From positions 1-64,000 of the forward strand of contig CANTFL010000430.1 in assembly GCA_947650285.1 (NCBI GenBank): DNA of 64,000 nt. Direction: 5' to 3'. A program made the position numbers and the translations under genes. Positions 31,323 to 43,800 of this stretch are shown piece by piece. Under the pieces are notes generated by a model, which saw only the letters and a list, made by a program, of their open reading frames with translations, did not search any database and was not told the DNA's origin. Source of the stretch: Hyaloperonospora brassicae. Taxonomy: Eukaryota > Oomycota > Peronosporomycetes > Peronosporales > Peronosporaceae. Numbering within the stretch: the stretch's first letter is position 1; each line of letters opens with the position of its first letter.

Positions 31323-33028
31323 GTGGAGAAAGCTTACTCAGATCCTGGGGAAGTGATTTCCCAGGAAGAAACCGAGACACTGAATGTCTTGGTTAATGAC
31401 GGATCAAGCGTAGGCGATTACACGCAAGATCTGGTTGCGCTTTCGAAGTTAACTTCGGAGATAACTCAATTGCCAACGCTAGAACCGAAACGGTTCTTGC
31501 GTGATCTGCGTAGTGGCAAAGTCAAGCAGATCTGCGTACTCGTCACAGAGGACGAGTATGTGACCGACCAATTCGGTCGGCAACAGTATTTGCTGAGAAC
31601 GAACGGGTTCTCAGCAGCTCATCGATGGACGAAAGTGTCCTCGATGAGAAGACTCGGATTGAGCGATACGCGTCCCAATCCTGGGAGTCACTTCAGGCAA
31701 ATCCTTTGTATAAGGATTTGATCGAATTCAGGGATGTGTTCCCTGAATCCGTACCTTGCGAGATGCCTAAGGACAAAGGCACTCGACACGAGATCGAGCT
31801 CAAACCGGGCTCGAAGTACTGTGTCATGAAGCAGTGGCCACTGCCTCGTGAACAAGTGATAGCGATCGACAAGTTCTTTGCCGATCGCTTAGCAGCGGAC
31901 CATGTGAGGAAATTAACATCCCCTCACAGCTCTCCGACCTTCTATGTGCGAAAAGCCACAGGAGGGTGGCGGATAGTGCACGCATTCAACAAGTTGAATG
32001 CTGCAACGGTACCGGCTCGGAAGCCGATACCGAGAAAGGACGTAATCATAGATGGTATGTCAAAGAGTACCATCTTTTCGTCCATGGATCTGATGGATGG
32101 ATTCTATCAGATCCTGATGCGTGAACGGGACGTCCCGTTCGCGGCAGTGAGTACCCCCAGCGGGATGCTGTGGGAGTGGCTAGTGATGCCACAGGGGCTG
32201 AGTAATGCCCCTGCAACATTCAACAGATGTGTAACAAATCTGTTGAGACCGGTGCGAGACTTCGCACCGAGTTACTTCGACGATGTGTTCGTCCATAGCC
32301 GGGCTATGGACGGAAAGACGGACGTTGAAGTTCACAGAACTCACGCTCGTCAGGTTCTTCAACTTATGCGCAAGCATAAGTTGTACGCCAACCTCAAGAA
32401 GTGTATATTCGCGGCTAGCGAAATAATACTTCTTGGGTGCATCGTGGGTAAACACGGCGTACGCCCTGATCCCGAAAAGATCAAGGCGATCACCGACCGG
32501 CCAGTGCCAGTCGATGTCAAGGGACTAAGGAAGTTCCTTGGTCTAGCGGCGTACTTGCACAAGTACTCGCGCAACTACGCCGAGATGATGGTACATCTTT
32601 CTTGCTTGCTCAAGAAAAATGTCAAGTGGTCATGGAACGCTGAGTGTCGGCGTTCCTTTGAGGGTATCAAGCAAAGCTTGATGCAATCGCCGATCTTGGC
32701 GATTGCAGATCAGGACAGACCTTTTCATGTGGTCTGTGACGCCAGCGATTTTGCTATCGGTTGTGCGGTGATGCAGTATGACACAGACGGCGCAGAGCGC
32801 GTCGTCTGCCATCGATCGCGTCAGCTGCAAGCAGCTGAGCGCAATTATCCAGTTCATGACAAGGAACTACTTGCCATGAAATATGCACTGGCTAAGTTCC
32901 GGGTCTATCTCTTAATGTATAAGACCGTTCATCGTCTGTACGGACCATGCGTCGCTACGCTCGGCCGTAAACAGCCCACACCTCTCGCAAAGAATGGAGA
33001 GGTGGCTGTCTTTCTTCGCGGAGTATAA
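31323..33028 (+). pseudogene. pol: Element 4 pol: linker, reverse transcriptase and RNase H
   Basis: A linker frame (31323-31721) gives way near 31570 to the long frame 31625-33028. This frame holds an apparently complete reverse transcriptase (FYQILMRERD, MPQGLSNAPATF, SYFDDVFVHS) and the first RNase H motifs (VVCDASDFAIG, HDKELLA). Near 32915 the sequence after VYLL diverges from element 1 and runs out of frame, losing the YTDHASL motif. This is the best-preserved reverse transcriptase frame of the window. Confidence 0.92.
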
Positions 33029-35323
33029 CTTATCCGTGTAGTATAAACCAGGACGATAAATGTCGTCACGGATGCGCTCTTGCGCCGGTCCAATTTCGAG
33101 CCAACGACCCGAGTCAACAGTGAGGCCTTGCCCACTGTTGCGACACTGTCCATTAGTGTGCCGTCGTCGCCGTTACTCGACGACGTGCGGAAGGCATGCG
33201 CAGGAGACACGAATTCCCTCCGTTTGATAAGTCATCTTGCGAACTCACCCCGTAATTCTTTGTCGGATTTGACGGCCCCGTACCGTTCCCCTTTGGATCG
33301 GTACACTACTCGACACGGGTTGCTGTACTATACAGCAGATGACGACGACACGCCTCGTGTCGTCGTACCCGCTCATCCTGATTTGCGATTACGCATCATG
33401 TTCTAGTGTCACGATGCGCCGTCTGACGGGCATCGTGACCAAGAGAAGACTTACCTTACGGTCAGTCGTGACTTTTACTGGTCCCGAAAGTATCAGTTTT
33501 TTTGCAAGTATATTCGTTCTTGCGAGGTTTGTTACCGGGTGAAGCCTAGTCCTTTATCCCGTGCACCGTTACAACCTCTGCCGGTCCCGGCAGTGTTGGG
33601 AGTTCGTGTCCATGGAATTTTTCTTCGGGTTTCCCGAAGACACTAACAAGAATAATAATATTCTTGTCGTTGTGGATCGTTTCAGCAAGATAATACATCT
33701 TGCTGCAGTCCCAGAATCGATCAACGCCCACCGCTGTGCGCGTGTCTTCATCGACATTGTGTTTCGACTCCACGGTTTACCCCGTGAACTCGTATCCGAC
33801 CGTGACCTTCGGTTCACGGCGGCGTTTTAGCAATCCGTGGTCCGCATATTGGGAACACGGTTGAAGATGTCAACCTCTGACCATCCTGAAAAAGGTGGTC
33901 AGACAGAACGTGCGAACCGTGTCCTCGAAGAAATTCTTCGTGGATACGTCCCCTCCTTTTCACATTGGAGTGAGCTCTTACCGATGGGTAAGTTTGCCAA
34001 CAACAACTCCGTGCATGCGTCCACAACGCATACACCGTTCTACATGAATGACTTACGCCACTCACGTATTCCCGACCTCATACATATGACTCTGAGCTAA
34101 GGGGGAGGGAATCGCTCGAGCAAAAACCATTTTGGCTCTTGCTCATCACGTGTCGACGCTAACGTCGTCACGTATGATGCCGATGTCGATCAAGTCGACA
34201 TCGATGAAGAAGATCGCCTCAATAATAGCGACGACGATATTATTGACTCGGATAAGGATGACGATGCTGGTATATTCAGCATCGTCAACGATTATGCCAG
34301 CGAGGAAGAAGACAACCTCGCTGAAGAAGAGAGCAATCTCTTAGCAGTGCGCACGAAGCGCACTGAAAGACTAAACAAAGAGTCAGCAGAGAACTTCCTG
34401 CTGACTCGAGAAGCGGTAGTCCGTTTCGTTCAGGACTCCATCGCAAATGCGGTGGACCGTCAGAAACGGAACGCAGACAAGAATGGAAAAGCAAATGTTC
34501 TTTCATTTAAGGTTAACGACCTAGTACTACTGTCTACGGTAAACTTACCTGGACATGCAGTCACTAGTGTCAGCAGTAGTAAACTACTGCCGAAATACAT
34601 TGGGCCATTTCGAGTGTTGCATCGCAAGGGCAATGCATACACACTCGAATTGCCACGTAGGATGCGCACGCATCCTACGTTTTACGTGGGGAGGCTTAGG
34701 TCGTACTGTCAGTACGAGCCTTCTTCTTCCGATGAAGATAGCCCCCACGTTCAAGAACATCCATCAAGTTCTTGCTTTCGCGCTCCAGACGATCCGTCTG
34801 GTCGCGCAGACATGATACCTCGGAACTCCACCGAGAAATCTCCCCGCGAGCTGTCGCCAGCTCGCCGAATAGGGAGCGCACATCCCGCTCGACCTGAAGC
34901 TGCGCCGTGGCATAATCGGCGCGATCCCTCGCCCGATCAGCCTCGTGACCCTTGCGGTTCTTCCGCACGGTGTCGGTCAAAGCGTAGCGCCGGTCGCGCT
35001 CGTGCTTCAAGTCATCGCGCAATTCATCGATTGCGCGATCCATCTTGTAAGGGTCGGGATGGTGAACCGAATCCTCTGGAGGAGGTCTTTCCTCCTCTAC
35101 CACATCCTTTGTTGGACTCGTACGGTGGTCAACGCTTTCTAGTGGAGCGTATCTTGAATCACCGTGACGATTCATGATCAAGGACGAGCTACCTCGTCCA
35201 GTGGCGGGGTATCCACCCTCTTGGAACAGCTGGGAACCTCGTTCCCAGCGGATGGCTGACGTTGAAGTTCTCGTCCACCAGTATGACGAGGCTCATCCGA
35301 TAAGTCCTCGGGCTTATCGGTAA
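33029..35323 (+). pseudogene. pol: Element 4 pol: integrase and chromodomain remnants
   Basis: The integrase is broken into short frames (33080-33406, 33561-33830, 33837-34100). The first catalytic aspartate is replaced: SMEFFFGFPED where element 1 has SMDLVFGFPED. The second, LVSDRDLRF, and the glutamate region GGQTERANR are present. The tail frame 34347-35177 contains YIGPFRVLHRKGNAY and reaches the start of the chromodomain (FLVERILNHRDDS). There a TGA at 35175-35177 and a lost G in TGGCGGGG stop it. The tail from about 34100 to 35180 is nearly identical to element 1, unlike the integrase core. Confidence 0.88.
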
Positions 35324-36349
35324 ACGTGCGCTTTTGGCGCTTGTAGACGGATTGCAAGTTTGCAATCGCGTCACGCATCTCAGCCGAGATGTGTGCTCTT
35401 ACTCAGGGCGAACTTATGGAATACACATCCCTAGGTGCAGGCTGCGAGTTGCCAACACAACTCGAACAAGGGTCTCCCCATGTGAGGCAAGGAATGTCTG
35501 CCTTACTCAACAAACAGTCCAACCGGTACCTTGCATCGGTTAGTGTTCGCTTTTCGGACTTGAGGCGTGTCGCCTCAAGGTTCTTAATCCACCCTTCTCG
35601 TCCAAAATTCTTGACGTTTTGGACGAAGACGTTCCACGCAGCCAAAAGCGAGGCCTTGTCAAGCTTTTGGTTGCCATTATACCATCGATGCAAAAGGATG
35701 GCATCGAGGCAGAAGTCCTCTTTAGCGCGGAAGTTACTCGCGCTGGAACTTAAGCCATAAATCTCAATTGCATCGAGTAAAGGAATTCGATGGTGTTGGC
35801 TTGTCTCGTAAGACAAGCTATTGAATAGCTGCTCGGGTAAGCGACACGGCTTGAGCTCATCACGCTTCAATGTGGTTCCTGTTTCGGTACCACGGCTCTC
35901 AGAATGACGATGGCTCTCGCCATCGTCATCACGCTCTTGCGGGGAAGCACGAGTTGATACTGGTGAGGCATAGTATTCCTCACCATAGAGTTCATCATTA
36001 ATGCCGAACAGACTGTGATGCATTTCACGAGTCCGCTCGTTCGACAGTGCTCTTGACGAACGATGAGGCACAGCCGGTGATCTAGATACCTCTGGAATGT
36101 TGCGCGAGTCAGGCAAGTCTGACTCGCCATAATTGATGACCTCATTGCCAAGGTCATCATGTCCACGTGGTGCGATACTGCGTGCGTCTGCAGCACCTTC
36201 TGCTCCAGACGGAGAAAAAAAGCAGACGACAAAGCGTCTGCAGCACCTTCTGCTCCAGACGGAGAAAAAAAAGCAGACGACAAAGCGTCTGCCGCAGAGG
36301 CTGGCACAGAATCAGGCTGTGTGGTCTTCAAATCACCTCGCATAGACAT
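34696..36349 (-). pseudogene. Antisense ORF of element 4, frameshifted
   Basis: It starts at ATG 36349, 132 bp inside the 3' LTR. The N-terminal part is disturbed by a 50/51 bp tandem duplication (36184-36284). The middle frame (36116-35403) aligns well to element 1 (about 70 percent in HHRIPLLDAIEIYGLSSSAS and AAWNVFVQNVKNFGREGW), and the same frame continues at 35378-35178. The coiled-coil frame (35181-34696, DELRDDLKHERDRRYALTD and onward) follows after a frame change. The breaks differ from those in element 1, so the ancestor of both was probably intact across about 530 codons. Confidence 0.78.
36184..36284. repeat. 50/51 bp tandem duplication inside the antisense ORF
   Basis: Two adjacent copies begin GCGTCTGCAGCACC (36184-36233 and 36234-36284). 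They differ by the length of an A run, and together they break the antisense frame. Element 1 has a single, diverged version. Confidence 0.9.
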
Positions 36350-36443
36350 GATAACTATGCGAGGCAACGTCAGGAGTTAATGTATCTGACCAAACAGGTG
36401 CTCCCTGTCCTACTGGTGTTCAACGGGTGGCCACCAAGTTTTC

Positions 36444-36464
36444 GATAGTCACACGGTGACTATC
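36444..36464. other. Hairpin next to polypurine tract, element 4
   Basis: Arms GATAGTCAC and GTGACTATC are separated by 3 nt, as in element 1 (10883-10903). The polypurine tract AAGGGAGGGGTGA follows at 36469-36481. Confidence 0.85.
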
Positions 36465-36481
36465 AGATAAGGGAGGGGTGA

Positions 36482-36922
36482 TGTAACGGGGTAGCTCGTT
36501 ACGTGAGATTGTCATTAAAACAATCTGACAATAAAGAATATTACGCTGAATATTGTTTTAACAATATAACAAGACATGGTGATATTATTGGGATGACCGA
36601 AGGGTCTACTCATTGGTTGATATCGTGATGATATCAAACCACCAATCGCTGCTAGACGCGCGCGATGGGTGGTGAGTAGACGTCATCATACATTTAGTTA
36701 GATTAGTATAATTAAGTCAGGACAACAGGGATTCAAGGAGTAATAGGACTTAATTATATTAATACAGTTTTACTTTTACCAAGAGACTAGTCTGACTACT
36801 TAGTCTTCTTTCCTTCCTCTGTGTTTCCTTGAACACCTAGCAGGGCACTGTCGACCACTGTCGTCAGTGATAGTATACTCCATGCTGGTCAACCAGAACG
36901 TTGTCAACAGTGCCCCGTTACA
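36482..36922 (+). repeat. Element 4 3' LTR (441 bp)
   Basis: It pairs with 29104-29544 and is followed by the target duplication GTCAC. Confidence 0.95.
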
Positions 36923-36927
36923 GTCAC

Positions 36928-37457
36928 ATAATTAAAAACCCCGAAGACTACTGAAGCGCAGCACAATGTTGGACCAGCACACGCGATACGTAAGCCAGAC
37001 GAAACTGCACATCACACGGCAATGTTTGTAGCGATACAACCAATAGTGCAGATGCGACAGTACTCGAAGACCTCGCAGTTGCTGCTAGACACCGTCAGCA
37101 TCACGTATGCATGTCAGTCCATATCCCGGGCGATAAGACCCTGATGCTGACGATGTACAGGAGGTAGGGCACTGTCTTGCTGGACAAAGGACTTCATACA
37201 ATTCAGCGTTGCATAGTCGCAGCGGGAAAGCCAGACTCGTGGAACACGGATTTGTTTCACCGCCGTGGCGCTCAGCACTTTCGACATGTCGCGGTCGTCG
37301 GTCTCTTGAATGACCGGACAATGGACACAGTCGATGCAACATCACCGACGGATCCGGTCCCACCATCGTCTCGACGGCAATTCTATTGCCCAATACATCT
37401 TACGCCACTGTTGGCGGTATCAATAGCCTCACGTCGTCGTTGAAGGGTCCCGGGGAC
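36928..37457. other. End of duplication copy 2 and adjoining unique sequence
   Basis: Up to about 37130 it matches 2706-2908. Beyond that, copy 2 continues where copy 1 is interrupted. Overlapping short frames occur on both strands (37085-37393 minus, 37177-37443 plus), and I cannot assign either. Confidence 0.5.
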
Positions 37458-37898
37458 TGTAACGGGGTGAGCCCGTTACATAAAAATTGATACGAATGTA
37501 TCAATTTTCGAATAGTATACACTTTGAATATATTCAATCGGCATCACTCGAGAAAGGGTGATGTTGTCGGAATGTTACCCCAAGGTTATTATTCTTGGGT
37601 GCTCCACTTCTTGGTTGATGTACACGTTACATCAATCAAATTAACCACCAATCGCTGCTATACGCGCGCAGTGGGTGGTGAGCAAGATCCCCACATAGGA
37701 GATTGTAGCTTAACAAAGTTATATTAAGACGAAACATGATTTACAAAGAAACTTAACTATATTAACAACAGTTCTACTTTTCCCGCAGACAGATCTTTCG
37801 GGTTCTGTTTGTATGGTTTGCGCTTCCTCGTCACGTGTAAGTGACGTCAGGAGTACGCAACCTTGTGTTGAGTCAACACAAGGGCGTGCCCCATTACA
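37458..37898 (+). repeat. Solo LTR, family C (441 bp)
   Basis: It begins TGTAACGGGGTGAGCC and ends GTGCCCCATTACA. It is similar to 27865-28334. The flanks GGGAC and TAGCG do not match, so no target duplication remains. Confidence 0.88.
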
Positions 37899-40800
37899 TA
37901 GCGCATCGCTCGGTATATAATCCACCGGACTAAATGTATACGCTCAAAGCGGTTGCACACTTTTATCGCATCGGTAAAAGAGCTATTGGATAAAATGGAA
38001 AAAAGTCAAGCAGATAGGTGTCGCTGCTAGTATACTACGTCCATTTGTCTCGCCATTACTTCGCAGCGGTGATGTCTCGCCATTTACTTCTTGTCAGTCC
38101 AGATTATACTGCAGGACGGTGGAAACAAAGGTAGCCGCTGAAGAAGGGTAGTAATTCAGCTCGCGTTCGAGTAAGAGTCGTTTCGAGATCGAAAACTGAC
38201 ATGTGACCTGGTACGAATTGACGATACGACCTGTACTCGCACGAGGTACGTCATTTATATCGAAAATCTCTTTCACGTTTACCACATCCAAGCCACATAC
38301 TTGCCATAAACTGCAACTGCATACTGAGTGCGCGCATGTTGTGGCGTCAAAGCGCGTGTTATGGCTTCCAACTTCATTGGAGAGCAAGACCTATCGAAGT
38401 GATGCGCATTAACGTCGGTTTCTGGTGTTCAACATGTATCCAAAGAGAGTGGACAACAAATCGTGACAAGCGCATTGTGTTTGACAGATGTGTAGTCTAA
38501 ACAACATTTTGGCTGACAGGCTACCCAGAATACAAACTCAGCACGCGATTTAGGACTTCGACAAGGTTCTATTTGGGAGCCCAATATGTACAAATCCTCT
38601 ACATGCTGGAAGTCCGATCTCATTTCTATCGTCTTAGGCGACCAACACGCATTGCTTACGCAGAACAGCCGGCTTCGGATACAAAGACTGTGTATATGCG
38701 TTCATTTCGCGGGAGGCTAGTATGAGCCAGCATAATGTGCATCAATTTCGACGCTAAGACAGGCTCTCTTCCTCGTGCCCCATGTGATCAACCACGTATT
38801 GACGCAGAGTGTCATGTGCGCTTTGATCGAAAAGAGTAGATGATCGAATCAATCGCCGACGAAAATGTGGGTATAATAACGAAATGTGCACGAGCTTCTG
38901 ACATCCTGGATACAGATGGTAGACTGACATTCTCAACAAGTCGTAGCAAAACGTTTGTGCTATGAAAAAGATCCTACAAGCCATCAAAATGAAAATGGAA
39001 ATGATAATGGTCAAAGTCGATCCTTGACTAAATGCAAAACGATGTTCTACTAATGCCATCATCAGGCGCAGATTGGGAAAGAATATCGTCAGGACTCTTA
39101 GAGCCATGCAAACACCCTAACTAAGATCCACATATCATATCTATTCTTTTCCCTTCGTGACAACACAAGCGCGTGGTTAACAACACAATGTTTTATCGCT
39201 CTTCGCATACAGGGCATGACAATCAGCGTCAAATACTAAAACTTTGATGGAAGAGAGAAGCTCTCCAGTTCTTCTTCTGACTCGCCAGCGATGATAGTCA
39301 GAAATGGTCTTGAATTATTTGTGATGGCATAGACCTCTTGAATTAGTGAAAAGGTAACACGTCGGCAGTACATAAAATTACTGGCGTCGCAACTTCTTAG
39401 ATTTAACTCGCAAGATATTGACTATCGCCAGGTAAATTTTAAGCAGCCCTACATGCATCAAGATTCAACCTTCAAATTTGATGACTCGTAAGAAAGAGCT
39501 ACATATGATGACCTTGTGCACCAAGCTAGGTCCACTTGACGTCGCGATGGAGCGCACGCAACAAGCAAAACGTTGTTACTCTTACAACGAAGCCGTATAC
39601 TGATCGAGGCCGTATACTGATCGATGACGTATACTAATCGATTTCGTGTACTGATCGATATCTTGCAGGTCCGACATTATGAAGGTTGGCATGCAGAACG
39701 CGTGGCCACGTGACTCAATAGCTGTGATGCAATAATAGCTTTAGACATAAATGGTATGGATGCAATACAAAAAGAGATTTACTGAGATGATTCAAGGCTC
39801 GTCTACGTGCATGAATGACAGCACTGGTTGTAGAAGCAAAATTTCGATGGCAAGACGTATGTACAGTAGTATGTTACACCTTTCACTCTGGTGCCAGCGA
39901 TCGTTGTCAAAGCCGCATCAATTGTGAGCGTGACCTTCTTACAGATGGACGGAATGGGTAGCTGTTTAAAAACACCAATCATGAAGAACCGTGATTATTG
40001 ATAGACGCACATTCATATGATGTGCATCGCCAGCATCCCTTCATTAGTTTGGCCACGCTCACAAATAGCCTGCTCGATTGATGCTCCAACCGCCAATATC
40101 CACAGATCTTCAGCTCTCTGCACTCTATATCTTAAGTAGTGGTGGTAAACTATCAACCAAACGTCAATAGAGGAATGTGTCATGATAAATTGGAATAGGC
40201 CGGATACATAACGACACAATTCGTAGTCTTGTGCATATAAAGAAACGACCACAAGAATGTCACAGCGCTTTGTCGTCACCTGAGAAGAAAGGCACTATGC
40301 ATGAAAATTTCAAGAATCCGTTTAAATTGATTGGTCAGTAAAGTTGTCGGATATAGTTGTGCACTGATATGATATGATGAGCGCGAAATTCGTGTCCGTT
40401 CATAGTATCAATTTGAAAACAGCAACGCTCCGACACTTGCCAAACTTCGCGAAGGTAACTCAGCATGCATTGTTTATAAAACTGCTGGTTGAGATGCGAT
40501 GCGTTTTCATTATGTATTGAATGCAACAAGCAAGGCTCAGTAATATTTAGTTCGGCTGAGAAAAACAAGCAGATCCATTCTCGGAAACACGACCACACAA
40601 ATCCATTATCGGACACAATGACACTGTTTGGAATAAGGAAATACAGTGTATAATAGAGCCTTTTCTGGATTATAAATGCGCTAAATAAGTCTCACGGGTG
40701 AGCCCAACTTGGAGTGTGTAATTGGACAGAGTGCGAAGCTCGTGTATTACTTACACTAAGGAGTATATTTTAAGTAACAGGAGGTCCCACTAGCACAAGA

Positions 40801-43800
40801 TGGCGTCGAGACTTGTCCAGTGACGAGTCGGTGACCCGATAGACGGTACTGTTTATTGCTTGTCCAGTGGCAAGTCGGTGACCCGAGAGATGGAACTGTT
40901 CGAGATTCGTCCATTCTCAAGCCGATGGGCCTCAGACGCTGGAGCTGTAATTTTTCTAGTATGGCCTATTCTAGTTTCGGTGACCTTTGAAAGCCCAAGG
41001 GCGTCGACTTCCATCCGTTGGTGTGAGATCACAAAGGAGTAAAGTTCAGAGGCTGCTAGGTTCAACAGTCCTCAAAAAAACAATTTGAGGTATCAGTAAG
41101 GCAAAAATTACACATCTGAACCCTAATTGATGTGCGGCTAACGGACACGAGTTAACCCGACTTGCTGGTCCCATTCGCTTAGTTGACTATGACATGTCCA
41201 TGTTGCAAATTTGAGCCTGTAATTTATTAAATTTACTTACGTCTTGACCACAACTCCCTCATTCTTTAATGAGATACGGACCGCGCAAAGCCAACACTCG
41301 TAAAAATGATTAATGTATGCACGATAAACTGCAATGCTTCTTCGTAATCTAACATATCTTTGCAATCAGTAACCTTGATAACAAAATCTCCATGTAAAAT
41401 TAGACATCTTGAGTAATAGTTTTTTATGATCTTTTTGTGCTGTCAGTTTTCGGCAATGTAGTGTGTGGTGGTGTACTTAATATTTCACACGATACATACT
41501 TTTTGACGATCTTAATATACACTCCAGTAATTTATGGATGTCTTAAGCGTTAAACGGGGTCTTGTGATGCATTATCAGGAATAAGAAGTCTATAATAAAA
41601 GAATATGATACCTTACGTGTCGATATATAGCAGAATTGATGTAGTAAAGACGGGACCAATTTTTGTCGGAGGAAAGATTAAACTTAGACGGCCATTCATT
41701 ACTCAAGCATGAAACTGACTCATCGGAATACAGCGATTAGACAAAAATGGGTAAATACGGATCAGACACACATGCGAATGGAGCAACGGTACATAGAATC
41801 AACAGTCCAAGGGACAAAGGTTCGATCTAAGAACGAACTTAGCTACTAGGCAAAAAAAACGAGCCAACCTTATTTAATTTCATACCATGATCCTGAATTA
41901 TACTTGCATGTAATGTATACTTCTGACCGGAGTAAAGGCGCGGTAGCTATTATTCTGGGTCGATCACACGCGTCAGTTCCAGCTTTGGTATTTAGTACCA
42001 CATGAAGGCTTATAATTAGTACATCACAAATTGCACGTGACCATATTGTGTTCGTATCGCCAATGTCTATAGTATTAATTCAGGATGATATTGTGACACT
42101 AAAGGCGATGTTCGAAGGCCACGTCGAGATAACGGCTTTAGCATGCCTTCATATATCTGCATATTACGATCCGCCCTATGCGGATAAATTTTCGAAAGAG
42201 AAGATAATATAGTATAATCTAATTGTCCTCATTCTTGGCGATACAAAAAAGAATCCGAGAGACGATATGGATGGCGTTCGAATTCGTGCATGTCAAATTT
42301 GCAGTAGAGGCTAGACTGATGTACTATCTGAACGACTCAAGATGTCGTCACTATCTTAATACGTGATGTATACAACGGATACTGAACTAGTAGCAAGATC
42401 TACTGGAGCCAAAAGTTTGCTGTAGAAAAACAATCAAGCATCTTTGCACCAGGGGCCAATATCGTTTAAAAAATTGGTTGTATTTTCATGGTTGTTTCGA
42501 ATCCTGTTTAAGCTACAAATACAGGAGTAGGTTGTCAAAAACATATCAAACAAAATTACAGTAGTGATCACGAGCAGCATACCGTACATCGTACAAAGTA
42601 GTCGACGAATATAGACTGCGTGAGATGGCATGACCGGTGACCGCTTTGGAGAGCGGTATAACGCATTACAGAATCACGATTAGCGAAGTTTGGTCTCGTA
42701 TCGTTAGATACATGTATAACCCAGCAACCATTGCATACACACCATCCTTGATCTTCCTTTTCTCATCTTCTACCAGCGTTAAGGAGAAAAACTTCCTACA
42801 AATGGTGACGTTTTCGAGAAGTGTCACCAAAGCTTATCGCAACGTACATAATGGAGAGGTGAACATTTGAAGATAAGGTTGTTCCAATCCTGATCAATAC
42901 TTCAGTGAATGATTTGTCGAGTTGATTATTTTCTCATGACTACTATTTATTCACGGCGTCTATATCGTATAAAGTAATCGTCCTCTTATGGTACCATTTG
43001 TTCGCCAAAGCCTGGAGTGGATTAGCGTGGTTAGTACAATCTGACTATATGTAAAAGGCCTTACTAAACCGTTAGCGAAGCTAATGCAATATCAACTTTT
43101 CTAACTGATGAGTGCAAATCTGTAATACACGCAAATAGGTCAACGTGTTCGTAGCAACACATTTTTATATTCAGAGTTTAACCCCTTCGCCTTATCGATG
43201 CATCCATGTGGTATCAAAACTCCATTAGGTCATCTCACCTGTTTACTAAGCAATGCGGTATAGCGAGGACGTTTATCGTCAATCGACACAATATTGGACG
43301 TCATCTGCACCAATAAAAATATCACATCAACGATCGAAATGATCATATTAGCGAATGTATCGGGTATTTAAGTTTCCGTTGTGGTTGCACATTTTTAATT
43401 TGAGATCTCAGGTCCTCTCTTTGTTTCTCCAAGCTTACATTATGTCGAGTTATGATGTTCAAAAGAAGTGTTCTCTTCCGATGAGCGGATGAGCATTTCC
43501 TACCTAAGGCGATCGTCGTCTACGCACTCAGCTTGATCTTAATGTCACCCATTCGGAGGCAACAAGTGCGTTGTCTTTGAGCTTATAATCCAGCTCACAA
43601 TTTTGTGGAAATGTTAGTGAATTGCGATTAGGACGATGAATAATACAAGACACCGAGATTGACTCAGGACCTTGATCGAATATCGTTGGATTGATAATAT
43701 GATGACTTGTTTATTAGATACCGATGAAGCGACACTTAAGCTACGGGTGCATACACATGTGTGTGTGCTGATTTATATAGAGCATGAAAGACCACGAAGT

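Larger units (their letters stand above)
29104..36922 (+). mobile_element. Element 4: Ty3/gypsy chromovirus, family A/D, 7.82 kb, defective
   Basis: It has identical-length LTRs (441 bp each, about 8 differences) and a perfect target duplication GTCAC (29099-29103, 36923-36927). Copy 1 has the empty site at about 2696-2705. The interior is colinear with element 1, but the LTRs belong to a different subfamily. Gag has at least four stops, pol several frameshifts, and the first integrase aspartate is changed. It is therefore a dead copy, yet its LTRs are more alike than those of element 1. Confidence 0.96.
18622..37130. repeat. Segmental duplication, copy 2 (direct, interrupted)
   Basis: Pieces matching 1-2908 are 18622-19061, 26761-27864, 28335-29103 and 36923-37130, all in order and orientation. 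Between them lie element 2, a family C solo LTR and element 4. Copy 2 probably extends left of 18622 and certainly continues past 37130, where copy 1 is cut by an LTR fragment. Confidence 0.9.
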
